Shown here piece after piece: positions 16,431 to 24,222 of a stretch of 64,000 bases of DNA (position 1 is the first letter of the stretch; every line of letters begins with the position of its first letter). Source of the stretch: Ferrovibrio sp. GTDB lineage: Bacteria > Pseudomonadota > Alphaproteobacteria > Ferrovibrionales > Ferrovibrionaceae. The stretch covers positions 37,965 through 101,964 of the forward strand of contig NZ_JAGOLP010000008.1 in NCBI RefSeq assembly GCF_017994015.1, read 5' to 3'. Both the position numbers and the translations under genes were made by a program. The notes under the pieces were generated by a model that saw nothing but the letters and a program-made list of their open reading frames with translations, was not told the origin of the DNA and made no database searches.

Positions 16431-18038
16431 TCACAGGCGCAGCACACCATAACCCGGTTCGCCAAATGGCGCATTCAAGGCGGCGGCGATGCCGATGCCG
16501 AGCGCATTGCGCGTATCCACCGGATCAAGCAGGCCATCGTCCCATAATTCCGAGGTGGAATGATAGGCGGAAAGCTGCTGCTGATAGGCCTGCAAAGTCT
16601 CGTCGCGCACCCGGGCCAGGTCTTCCGGGCCATAAGCGATACCGTCACGTTCAAGCTGGCGCAGCTTCACTTCGGCCAGGGTATTGGCTGCCTGCTCACC
16701 GCCCATCACGCCGATCTGGTGATTGGGCCAGGAAAACAGGAAACGTGAATCAAACGCACGGCCACACATGCCGTAATTGCCGGCGCCAAAGGAGGCATGG
16801 CACATCACGGTGAATTTCGGCACATGGCTGCAAGCCTGCGCCATAATCATCTTGGCGCCATCCTTGGTGATGCCGGCGGCTTCGTAGGTCTGGCCCACCA
16901 TGTAGCCGGTGATGTTCTGCAAAAACAGCATCGGCGTGTTGTTCTGATTGCACAATTCAATGAAATGCGCGCCTTTCAGCGTGCTGTCATTAAATAGCAC
17001 GCCGTTATTGGCCAGGATGCCGATGCGGTGGCCCCAGATGCTGGCATAGCCGCAAACCAGCGTGGGGCCATAGGCCGGCTGGTATTCATGGAAACGACTG
17101 CCATCCACCAGGCGGGCAATCACCTCGCGCATGTCGAAGCTTTTTTTGATGCTGTCGGGCAGGATGCCATAGAGTTCGTCCGGGTCGTAGAGCGGCGCGT
17201 CGGCGCTGTTCATGGCGATGCGGGTCTTCTGTGTCGGCGCCCATTGCGCCACGATCTCACGGCCGATGCGGATGGCATCCAGTTCGCTATTGGCCGGATA
17301 GTCGCAGGTGCCGGAGGTGCGGGTATGCAGGTCGGCGCCGCCCAGATCATCGGCAGAAACGATGGCGCCGGTGGCAGCCTTCACCAAGGGCGGCCCGGCC
17401 AGGAAAACCGCGCCGGTGCCGCGCACGATCACATTATAGTCGCTCAAGGCCGGGATATAGGCACCGCCCGCCGTGCAATGGCCAAACACCAGCGCCAGCT
17501 GCTTGATGCCGCGTTTGCTGAGCAGCGACTGATTGCGGAAGATGCGGCCCGCCATATGCTTGTCGGGAAAGACATCGGATTGCATTTGCAGGAAGCCGCC
17601 GGCGGAATCGCAGAGATGTACCACCGGCAGGTGGTTTTCCAAGGCGATTTCCAAGCAGCGCACAATCTTCTTGATGGTGAGCGGAAACCAGGCGCCGCCT
17701 TTCACGGTGGAATCATCGGCATGGATCATCACCTCGCGGCCGGCCACGATGCCGATGCCGGTGATGCAGGATGCGCCCGGCGAGGCGCCGTCATAAGCCA
17801 TGTTGCCGGCCAGGGTGGAAAGCTCCAGGAAGGGTGTGCCGGGATCGAGCAGCTTTTCCAGCCGCTGGCGCGGCAGCAGCTTGCCATGCCCGGCCAGGCG
17901 TTGCAGGTCGCGTAGCGGCCGTTCATGGCGCGCGATGCGCTGGTTCTCGTGCAAGCTCTGCGCCAGCGCCTTATTGGCGGCATAGCGCAGGCGGAATTCC
18001 TCATCGCTGGTGCGAATAGCGGATTTCAGAACGCTCAT
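16431..18038 (-). CDS. liuB: Methylcrotonyl-CoA carboxylase carboxyltransferase (beta) subunit
   Basis: A 535-residue carboxyltransferase that moves the carboxyl group from biotin to 3-methylcrotonyl-CoA, giving 3-methylglutaconyl-CoA. Family blocks: GHCTAGGAYIPALSDY, LFLQNITGYMVG, GAGNYGMCGRAF and VMGGEQAANTL. Phe417 in SFGAGNY is the bulky residue of methylcrotonyl-CoA carboxylases; geranyl-CoA carboxylases have Gly there, so a terpenoid substrate is unlikely. Its start overlaps the stop of the biotinyl-protein gene, fixing the order biotin carboxylase, biotin carrier, carboxyltransferase, crotonase. Confidence 0.94.
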   Translation of the reverse strand: MSVLKSAIRTSDEEFRLRYAANKALAQSLHENQRIARHERPLRDLQRLAGHGKLLPRQRLEKLLDPGTPFLELSTLAGNMAYDGASPGASCITGIGIVAGREVMIHADDSTVKGGAWFPLTIKKIVRCLEIALENHLPVVHLCDSAGGFLQMQSDVFPDKHMAGRIFRNQSLLSKRGIKQLALVFGHCTAGGAYIPALSDYNVIVRGTGAVFLAGPPLVKAATGAIVSADDLGGADLHTRTSGTCDYPANSELDAIRIGREIVAQWAPTQKTRIAMNSADAPLYDPDELYGILPDSIKKSFDMREVIARLVDGSRFHEYQPAYGPTLVCGYASIWGHRIGILANNGVLFNDSTLKGAHFIELCNQNNTPMLFLQNITGYMVGQTYEAAGITKDGAKMIMAQACSHVPKFTVMCHASFGAGNYGMCGRAFDSRFLFSWPNHQIGVMGGEQAANTLAEVKLRQLERDGIAYGPEDLARVRDETLQAYQQQLSAYHSTSELWDDGLLDPVDTRNALGIGIAAALNAPFGEPGYGVLRL

Positions 18039-18526
18039 GCTGCATCTCCGAAGCTGATCAGCACCGCGCCACGGTCGAAAGTGGCATTCTCGGTCACATG
18101 CAGTTTGGCAATGCGGCCGGCGCGAGGCGCCAGGATGCTCATTTGCAGTTTCATGCTTTCGATCACCAGCAGCTTGTCGCCCTCGGCCACCTCCTGGCCT
18201 GGGGCGGCATGCAGGCTGATCACGGTGCCCGGCATATCGGCCAGGATTTCATTCGCCGCGGCACCGGCCTGGGCCGCGTCTCCGGCTTCGCTCTGGCGGC
18301 GCAGATGGATGTTGCGGCCGGCGATGCGCAGGTAGATATCGTCGCCCACCACCAGGCGCCAGCCCTGAACGCTTTGGCCATTCACCAGCAGGCTGAAGGC
18401 GCCACCAGTGCCGGGCTGCTCGCTGACATTAAAGGCGCTGCCATCCAGCGCCAAGCGCAAGTCAGGCCGCCGTGCCAGCACATCCAGTTCGCAGCTCTGG
18501 CCGTTCAGATCAAAACGATACGCCAT
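18035..18526 (-). CDS. Biotin carboxyl carrier protein, separate C-terminal part of the MCC alpha subunit
   Basis: A 163-residue protein with an N-terminal beta-rich region (~1-78, corresponding to the BT linker domain of MCC alpha), an Ala-rich hinge and a C-terminal biotinyl domain (~92-163) with biotin lysine Lys126 in ESMKL. In most bacteria this is fused to the biotin carboxylase; here the stop of that gene is two bases upstream. TGGAGG eight bases before the ATG shows a genuine independent start. Together the two chains (492 + 163) equal the usual fused length. It shuttles carboxybiotin between the carboxylase and carboxyltransferase. Confidence 0.9.
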   Translation of the reverse strand: MAYRFDLNGQSCELDVLARRPDLRLALDGSAFNVSEQPGTGGAFSLLVNGQSVQGWRLVVGDDIYLRIAGRNIHLRRQSEAGDAAQAGAAANEILADMPGTVISLHAAPGQEVAEGDKLLVIESMKLQMSILAPRAGRIAKLHVTENATFDRGAVLISFGDAA

Positions 18527-18528
18527 GC

Positions 18529-20007
18529 TCAATTCCTCCAGGCGCCGATGCTGGCGAAAGGCTCGGGCACATCCAGCAGACTTTGCCGGATATCAACAAG
18601 GCCCAAAGCGGCGGCGGCCAGGGCGGCTTGCTGCGTGCTTGCAGGCAAGGGCGGTGCAGCCAGGCTTTCGGCCTGTTCGGCCAGGAAGCCGGTATGCAGC
18701 CGCCCGGCGCGGAATTCGGCATGCGCCATGATGCGCGCCAGATAATCCCCGTTATGGTTCACACCCAGCAGCGCCAATTGCTCCAGCCCGGCTTGCAGGC
18801 GGCTGGCGGCTTCATCGCGATTGGCGCCATGGGCAATCAGCTTGGCCAGCATGGAATCAAAAGCCGGTGTCACTGCCTGGCCGGCCAGGATACCGCCATC
18901 CCAGCGCAGGCCGTCGCCCTGCGGAATATGCAACAGGCCGATGCGGCCGGTGGCGGGGCGGAAGTCGCGTTCCGGCTCCTCGGCGCAAAGCCGCACTTCG
19001 ATGGCATGGCCGTGGCGGCGCAAATCGCCTTGTGCGCAGGGCAGCGGCAGGCCTGCGGCAATGCGTAATTGCTGCTCAACAAGGTCAACGCCATAGACCA
19101 GTTCGGTTACCGGATGCTCCACTTGCAGCCGGGTATTCATCTCCAGGAAATAGAAGGCGCCATCCTTGCCGAGAATGAATTCCACCGTGCCGGCATTGCG
19201 ATATTTCGCCGCGCCGGCCAGCTTCACGGCGGCGTTGCAAATCGCATCACGCAACGCCTCGGGCAGATTGGGTGCCGGGGCTTCCTCCACGATCTTCTGA
19301 TAGCGGCGCTGCAATGAACATTCGCGCTCGCCGAAATGCAGCACATTGCCCTGGCCATCGCCTAGCACCTGCACTTCGATATGGCGCGGCATTTCCACCA
19401 GTTTTTCGGCATAGACACGGCCATCGCCGAAATAGCGCTTGGCTTCGCCGGCTGCCATAGTTGCCGCTTCGGCCAGTTCATCCGGGCCGCGCACAATTTT
19501 CATGCCCTTGCCGCCGCCGCCGGCGGAAGCCTTGATCAGTAGCGGAAAGCCAACGCTGGCGGCTTGCGCTGCAATGGCAGCGGCATCGCCGCTCAGATCG
19601 ATGCTGGGCGCCACCGGCACGCCCTGGGCGCGGGCATAGTCACGTGAGCGGATTTTGTCGCCCATCAGATGCATGCTGGCCGGATCAGGGCCGATGAAAA
19701 CCAGCCCGGCATCAGCAACAGCCTGGGCGAAGCCGGCATTTTCAGAGAGGAAGCCATAGCCGGGATGGATCGCTGCCGCCTGCTGCGCCTTGGCAGCGGC
19801 AATGATCTGCGCCCCATCCAGATAGGCGGCAGTTGGCACGCTGCCGAGCAGTTCCACAGCGGCATCGGCCATGGCGAAATGCGGCGCCTTGCGATCTTCA
19901 AAATGATACACCGCCACGGCGCGGATACCGAGGCGTTGCAGGCTGCGGATGACCCGGCAAGCAATCTCGCCGCGATTGGCCACCAATACGGCAGGAAACA
20001 GGCTCAT
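18529..20007 (-). CDS. Acetyl/propionyl/methylcrotonyl-CoA carboxylase, biotin carboxylase subunit
   Basis: A 492-residue ATP-grasp biotin carboxylase: N-terminal ANRGEIACRVIRS, ATP-binding glycine loop KASAGGGGKGMKIV and the active-site block EMNTRLQVEHPVTE. It carboxylates biotin on the separate carrier encoded next. It lacks the C-terminal BT/BCCP domains of canonical MCC alpha (about 660 residues), ending near the BT boundary. First gene of the MCC operon, with an operator palindrome 16 bases before its ATG. The carboxyltransferase partner indicates methylcrotonyl-CoA specificity. Confidence 0.93.
   Translation of the reverse strand: MSLFPAVLVANRGEIACRVIRSLQRLGIRAVAVYHFEDRKAPHFAMADAAVELLGSVPTAAYLDGAQIIAAAKAQQAAAIHPGYGFLSENAGFAQAVADAGLVFIGPDPASMHLMGDKIRSRDYARAQGVPVAPSIDLSGDAAAIAAQAASVGFPLLIKASAGGGGKGMKIVRGPDELAEAATMAAGEAKRYFGDGRVYAEKLVEMPRHIEVQVLGDGQGNVLHFGERECSLQRRYQKIVEEAPAPNLPEALRDAICNAAVKLAGAAKYRNAGTVEFILGKDGAFYFLEMNTRLQVEHPVTELVYGVDLVEQQLRIAAGLPLPCAQGDLRRHGHAIEVRLCAEEPERDFRPATGRIGLLHIPQGDGLRWDGGILAGQAVTPAFDSMLAKLIAHGANRDEAASRLQAGLEQLALLGVNHNGDYLARIMAHAEFRAGRLHTGFLAEQAESLAAPPLPASTQQAALAAAALGLVDIRQSLLDVPEPFASIGAWRN
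18535..18540 (-). promoter_or_regulatory. Ribosome binding site TGGAGG that sets the biotin-carrier start
   Basis: Lies inside the last codons of the biotin carboxylase gene, eight bases before the carrier ATG at 18526. It argues that the split of the MCC alpha subunit is real and not a sequencing frameshift. Confidence 0.7.
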
Positions 20008-20022
20008 GCGCGAAACCCTCCG

Positions 20023-20041
20023 TAATGAATTCGGTTCATTA
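20023..20041. promoter_or_regulatory. Operator site 2, TAATGAATTCGGTTCATTA
   Basis: Perfect 7-bp arms TAATGAA/TTCATTA around a 5-base spacer, 16 bases upstream of the biotin carboxylase ATG. Best of the three related palindromes and placed where a bound repressor would block the carboxylase operon promoter or start. Confidence 0.78.
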
Positions 20042-20094
20042 ATTTGGCGTGGAGCAAACAGAATGGCATGGTGGCTCCGGTTGTTATGCGTTGA

Positions 20095-20886
20095 TCAGGC
20101 GAGCCAGCGCTTGCGGCGGCGATAATGTTTCACAGCGTGATAATCCACCTTGGCCACGCCACCCAGATAGGCATCCTGCACATCGGGATTGGCGCGCAGC
20201 ACCTCGGCAGTGCCGTTCATCACCACGCGGCCATTCTCGATCAGATAGGCGGTATGCGCCACGTCAAGCGCGGCAGCGGCATTCTGTTCCACCAGCAGCA
20301 CGGCCACCTTCTGCTCAGTGTTGATGCGGCGGATGATGTCAAAGATTTCGTCCACCAGATAGGGCGCCAGGCCCAGGCTCGGCTCGTCGAGCATGATCAG
20401 TTTCGGCTCGGTCATCAGCGCGCGGGCAATTGCCAGCATCTGCTGTTCGCCGCCGGAAAGGTAGCCCGCCTTGGCCTTGGCGCGGTCGCGCAGGCGCGGG
20501 AACAGGTCAAACATGCGCTCCATCAGGTCGCGCACCCGGGCGCGGTCGTTATGCATGGAGGTGGCGGCGATCAGGTTTTCCGCCGGAGTCAGATGGCCGA
20601 AGACGCGGCGGCCTTCCAGGCAATGCACAATACCCTTGCGCACCCGTTCGGGCGCATCGATCTTGAGAATATCCTCGCCGTTGAAGGTGACATCGCCGCG
20701 CGTCACGGCGCCGCGTTCCGGTTTCAGCAGGCCGCTGACGGTTTTCAGCACCGTGCTCTTGCCGGCGCCATTGGCGCCAAGCAGGGCCACCAGGCCACCT
20801 TCCGGCACATCGATGGAAATGCCCTTCACGGCCAGGAATACCTGATCGTAAACCACTTCAACATTGTTCAGGGCCAGCAGCGACAT
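20095..20886 (-). CDS. ABC transporter ATP-binding protein, LivF type
   Basis: A 263-residue ATPase of the branched-chain-amino-acid (HAAT) importer class. Walker A GANGAGKST, signature LSGGEQQ, Walker B LIMLDEPSLGL, and LVEQNAAAALDVAH are LivF hallmarks. A basic tail (HYRRRKRW) extends past the usual end. ATG 20886 (MSLLALNN) is taken rather than 20895. It is the last gene of the operon and is separated from the binding-protein gene by a terminator-like hairpin, so its expression may be lower. Confidence 0.9.
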   Translation of the reverse strand: MSLLALNNVEVVYDQVFLAVKGISIDVPEGGLVALLGANGAGKSTVLKTVSGLLKPERGAVTRGDVTFNGEDILKIDAPERVRKGIVHCLEGRRVFGHLTPAENLIAATSMHNDRARVRDLMERMFDLFPRLRDRAKAKAGYLSGGEQQMLAIARALMTEPKLIMLDEPSLGLAPYLVDEIFDIIRRINTEQKVAVLLVEQNAAAALDVAHTAYLIENGRVVMNGTAEVLRANPDVQDAYLGGVAKVDYHAVKHYRRRKRWLA

Positions 20887-20909
20887 GGCATCCATCTATC
20901 CGGGCAATG

Positions 20910-20947
20910 AAAAGAAAGGGCGCGGCAGCAAGGCTGCCGCCGCGCCC
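20910..20947 (-). terminator. Hairpin with T-rich tail between binding-protein and LivF-type genes
   Basis: On the minus strand a GC stem (GGGCGC...GCGCCC around GCGGCAGC/GCTGCCGC, with a small bulge) is followed by TTTCTTTT. It begins eight bases after the binding-protein stop. It looks like a partial intrinsic terminator. Confidence 0.6.
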
Positions 20948-20954
20948 GGCAGTT

Positions 20955-22217
20955 TTACTTGCCGCTCTTGGCGAATTCGGAGGAGTATTTCTTGATCTCC
21001 GCCCACACCACATCCTGATTGGCCGAGAACCAATCGGTCTTGGCCTGGAAGCCCTTGCCATCCCATTGCGATATGCGGCCCATGCCGCCGCCCTGGTGAT
21101 CGGCATTGGTCACGGTGGTGGAGGGCATCATGCCATCCGCCGTGAAGCCCTTGATCGCTTGCAGGCCGGCATTAAGCCAGGGGCCGGAAACCGGGCCGTT
21201 CGGCGCGATTTCAAACGCCTTGCGCACGCCTTCCAGGATGGTGGCGATAATCATCACGCCGTAATTGTAGTAGACCGTGCCCACCTTGTTTTCCGGCCCG
21301 GCGCCCTTGCCGGCAGCCACCACGTTCTTGAGGATGTCCTGGATCGGCTTCGGTTCGCGGCCGAGCACGCAGGGATCAACCTTCATCACGCCCTTCACCG
21401 CATCGCGGCCGGCCACGTCCATGTCGGATTCGGAAATCCAGACGCTGGAGCACATGCGATCCATGCGGATGCCGTTGCGCACGGCTTCGGTCAGGGCCAC
21501 GGTCTGGCCCACGCCGGCGCCCCAGAAGATCACCCAATCCGGGCGCGCGCGCCGCACCTGCGGCCAGATCGCCGACTGGTCGTTGCCCGGCGGCGTATAG
21601 GGGAAGGTCTGCAATTCAAAGCCCAGCTTGTCGCGCAGCGCTTCCAGGATCGGCAGCGGCTCCTTGCCAAACGGCGTGTCGATATGCACATAGGCAATCT
21701 TCTTGCCCTTCAGGCCGCCATCCTGCTTGTTGGCGTAATCCAGGATCAGGCCCATCTGCGTCCAGTAATTCGGCGATAGCGGGAAGATATAGGGGAACAC
21801 GGTGCCGTCAGCGGCGTCCGAGCGGCCGGAAAAGGCGGTGACCATGTTGATCTTGTCGGCCAGCACGCGCGGCACCAGGGCGCGCGCCACCGGTGTGGAA
21901 AGCGGGTCCACCAGCACCATGCCCTGGCCCTTGGCGCGTTCATAGGATTCGATGGCGCGCGGCAGATCGTTGCCGTGGTCGGTCACCTCGGCCACGATCT
22001 TGTGGCCGCCGATGCCGCCGCGCTCGTTGATCAGCGTGATATAGTCGCGCTGGCCCTGGCTGTATTCGGCGGTCACGAAGGTGTAAACCTTGGTGAAATC
22101 CTGCGTCATCAGGAAGCGGATGGTCTTGTCCTGGCCGAAGGCCAGCTTGATTGGCTGCGAAGCGAGCAAAGCGGCGGCACCGGCGCCGGTAAGCAGGGTG
22201 CGACGATCGACGGTCAT
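20955..22217 (-). CDS. ABC transporter substrate-binding protein, LIV/HAAT family, Tat signal
   Basis: A 420-residue periplasmic receptor of the Leu/Ile/Val-binding class. It starts MTVDRRTLLTGAGAAALLASQ, a twin-arginine (DRRTLL) signal, so it is probably exported folded. ATG 22217 is preceded by AGGAGAG; the frame extends 17 codons upstream without signal-peptide features. The set includes an acyl-CoA ligase, so the ligand is more likely a carboxylic acid than an amino acid, as for the many HAAT receptors that bind aromatic or aliphatic acids. Confidence 0.88.
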   Translation of the reverse strand: MTVDRRTLLTGAGAAALLASQPIKLAFGQDKTIRFLMTQDFTKVYTFVTAEYSQGQRDYITLINERGGIGGHKIVAEVTDHGNDLPRAIESYERAKGQGMVLVDPLSTPVARALVPRVLADKINMVTAFSGRSDAADGTVFPYIFPLSPNYWTQMGLILDYANKQDGGLKGKKIAYVHIDTPFGKEPLPILEALRDKLGFELQTFPYTPPGNDQSAIWPQVRRARPDWVIFWGAGVGQTVALTEAVRNGIRMDRMCSSVWISESDMDVAGRDAVKGVMKVDPCVLGREPKPIQDILKNVVAAGKGAGPENKVGTVYYNYGVMIIATILEGVRKAFEIAPNGPVSGPWLNAGLQAIKGFTADGMMPSTTVTNADHQGGGMGRISQWDGKGFQAKTDWFSANQDVVWAEIKKYSSEFAKSGK

Positions 22218-22254
22218 GGGCGTTCTCTCCTGTGTTTGTTTCTTATGGTTCACT

Positions 22255-23328
22255 TCAGCGTTGGGCATGGCGGAACGGCCATACCAGGAAATAGTTGCGC
22301 ATGTTGTTGTAGATCTTGGCCAGGCCGAGCGGCTCCCAGAGCAGGAAACCGACGATCATGGCGCCATACAGCATCAGCGGCACATGGGCGCGCAGATCGG
22401 CGCTGAGCTGCCACTCGAATGTGGTGGCCAGCAGGCCGATGAAATTGTTCAGCACAATCGGCGCGAACAGGATCAGCGCGGCGCCGAAGAAGCTGCCCAG
22501 CACGCTGCCCATGCCACCAACGATCACCATGGCCACAAGCTGGATCGACAATTCGATATGGAATTGCTCGGGTGAAATCTGCCGCAGGTAGCACACCGCC
22601 AGCACGGCGCCGACCACGCCGCCGATGAAGGACGAGACCCAGAAGGCCAGCAGCTTGAAGCGGAAGGTATCCACCCCGATCACTTCGGCGGCATAATCCT
22701 TCTCGCGCACGGCGGCCAATGCGCGGCCCAGGCTGGTGCGGCGCAGGTTGAGCATGAACAGGGCAACGATGACACAGATCGCCAGCGCCAGATAATACAC
22801 TGCCTTGTCGCCCTGCACCGGGATGCCGAGGAAGGTGATGGGCGGCACCGTGATGGAAGCCTGGTTGCCGCCGCTGATCACTGAGAAATGCGAAATGGTG
22901 AAATCGACGATATACTGCATCGCCAGAGTGGCCATGGCGAGATACAGGCCCTTCACGCGCAACGCGGCGGCGCCAAAGATAATCCCGATGCCGGCACTGG
23001 TCAGGCCGCCCAGCAGCATCGCCAGTTCAAACGGCACGCCGGCGCGCACCGCATGCACCGAGGCATAGGCGCCGATGCCGATCACCGCGCCATAACCCAG
23101 ATGCACCTGGCCGGCCATGCCCATCAGCATGTTGAGGCCAAGCGCTGCCGTGGACCAGATGATCCAGGGCAGCAGGTAGCCGACCAGATAGAGGCGGTCG
23201 ACAATGAAGGGCGCCGCCACGGCCAGCAGCAGCATGAAGCCGGCCAGGCGGCGGTCAAGCGGCAGCGGCCAGAGCTGGCGCTCGTCGCGATAACGGGTGA
23301 AGCGGATGCCGGCGCGGCGATAAAACAT
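22255..23328 (-). CDS. ABC transporter permease, LivM type
   Basis: A 357-residue multi-span inner-membrane permease. The LivM core ALGLNMLMGMAGQVHLGYGAV is plain, with RTSLGRALAAVREKDYAAEVIGVD as the cytoplasmic ATPase-docking loop. The N-terminus has a basic, cytoplasmic leader (YRRAGIRFTRYRDER). It pairs with the LivH-type permease six bases upstream. Confidence 0.9.
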   Translation of the reverse strand: MFYRRAGIRFTRYRDERQLWPLPLDRRLAGFMLLLAVAAPFIVDRLYLVGYLLPWIIWSTAALGLNMLMGMAGQVHLGYGAVIGIGAYASVHAVRAGVPFELAMLLGGLTSAGIGIIFGAAALRVKGLYLAMATLAMQYIVDFTISHFSVISGGNQASITVPPITFLGIPVQGDKAVYYLALAICVIVALFMLNLRRTSLGRALAAVREKDYAAEVIGVDTFRFKLLAFWVSSFIGGVVGAVLAVCYLRQISPEQFHIELSIQLVAMVIVGGMGSVLGSFFGAALILFAPIVLNNFIGLLATTFEWQLSADLRAHVPLMLYGAMIVGFLLWEPLGLAKIYNNMRNYFLVWPFRHAQR

Positions 23329-23334
23329 GGTGTG

Positions 23335-24222
23335 TTAAATCCTCTCGATATGCTCGCGGCCAAACAGGCCGTGCGGCTTCAAGAGCAGGGTGAGCAGGAT
23401 GATGACCGAGGCCACCACATCGCGGGTGCCGCCGCCCACCAGCGGGTCAAGCACGCCAGTGGCAACACTTTCGGCCACGCCGACAATCAGCCCGGCAATC
23501 AGCACGCCGGGAATGGAATCCAGGCCGCCCAGGATGGCGATGGCCAGAGCCTTGATCAGCAGCAGCGATAGCGACCAGTCAACACCCTGGGTGGCGCCCC
23601 ACATCACACCGGCAATGGTGGCGCTGGCAGCGGCCAGGCCCCAGGAGATGGCAATGGCGCGTTCCACCCGGATGCCAACCGCCCAGGAGGCGGTCTGATC
23701 GTCAGACACCGCGCGCATCACCACGCCAAGCCGCGAGTTGAACAGGAATAGCGACAGCACGATCATCGCCAGCGATACCGCGCCGCCGATCATCGTTGAA
23801 CGGTTGATCAGCAGGTCGCCGATAAACAGCGGCGTACCGGGAATGCCGATATCCAGTCGCTTCACGGCCGAGCCGGCAAAGCCCGGCAGCAGGCCGCGCA
23901 GCATGATCTCGATGCCCAGGGTGAGCATGATGGCCATGATCACCGGCTGGCCGATCATGCGGCGCAAAGCCAGGCGTTCGGTGGCGGCGCCAAGGCCGAA
24001 CATGCCAGCCACAGCCACCGGCACGGCAAGCCAGATCGGAATGCCAAGCGGGCCGGAGACCATCCAGGCCATATAGGCGCCGGTCATCGCCAATGCGCCC
24101 TGGGCCAGATTGGCGATGCCCGAAGTCTTGTAGATAAGCACCATGCCAAGCGCCACCAGCGCATACATCAGGCCGACAAAAACGCCGTTCACAGCCAGTT
24201 CGAGGATCAGCAAATAGTCCAT
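23335..24222 (-). CDS. ABC transporter permease, LivH type
   Basis: A 295-residue partner permease with the LivH signature GLMYALVALGMVLIYKTSGI and NLAQGALAMTGAY, and docking loop SRLGVVMRAVSDDQTASWAVGI. Its ATG overlaps the stop of the acyl-CoA ligase gene (TGATGG), so transporter and ligase are translationally coupled. Confidence 0.9.
   Translation of the reverse strand: MDYLLILELAVNGVFVGLMYALVALGMVLIYKTSGIANLAQGALAMTGAYMAWMVSGPLGIPIWLAVPVAVAGMFGLGAATERLALRRMIGQPVIMAIMLTLGIEIMLRGLLPGFAGSAVKRLDIGIPGTPLFIGDLLINRSTMIGGAVSLAMIVLSLFLFNSRLGVVMRAVSDDQTASWAVGIRVERAIAISWGLAAASATIAGVMWGATQGVDWSLSLLLIKALAIAILGGLDSIPGVLIAGLIVGVAESVATGVLDPLVGGGTRDVVASVIILLTLLLKPHGLFGREHIERI

Noticed and set aside
18520..18545. 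Frameshift breaking a fused MCC alpha gene
   Set aside because: A well-placed TGGAGG ribosome site and ATG follow the stop, and both chains have sensible ends.
16431..20007. Geranyl-CoA carboxylase (terpene degradation) as identity of the carboxylase
   Set aside because: The beta subunit has Phe417 in SFGAGNY, the bulky residue of methylcrotonyl-CoA carboxylases, and an isovaleryl-CoA dehydrogenase is clustered with it.
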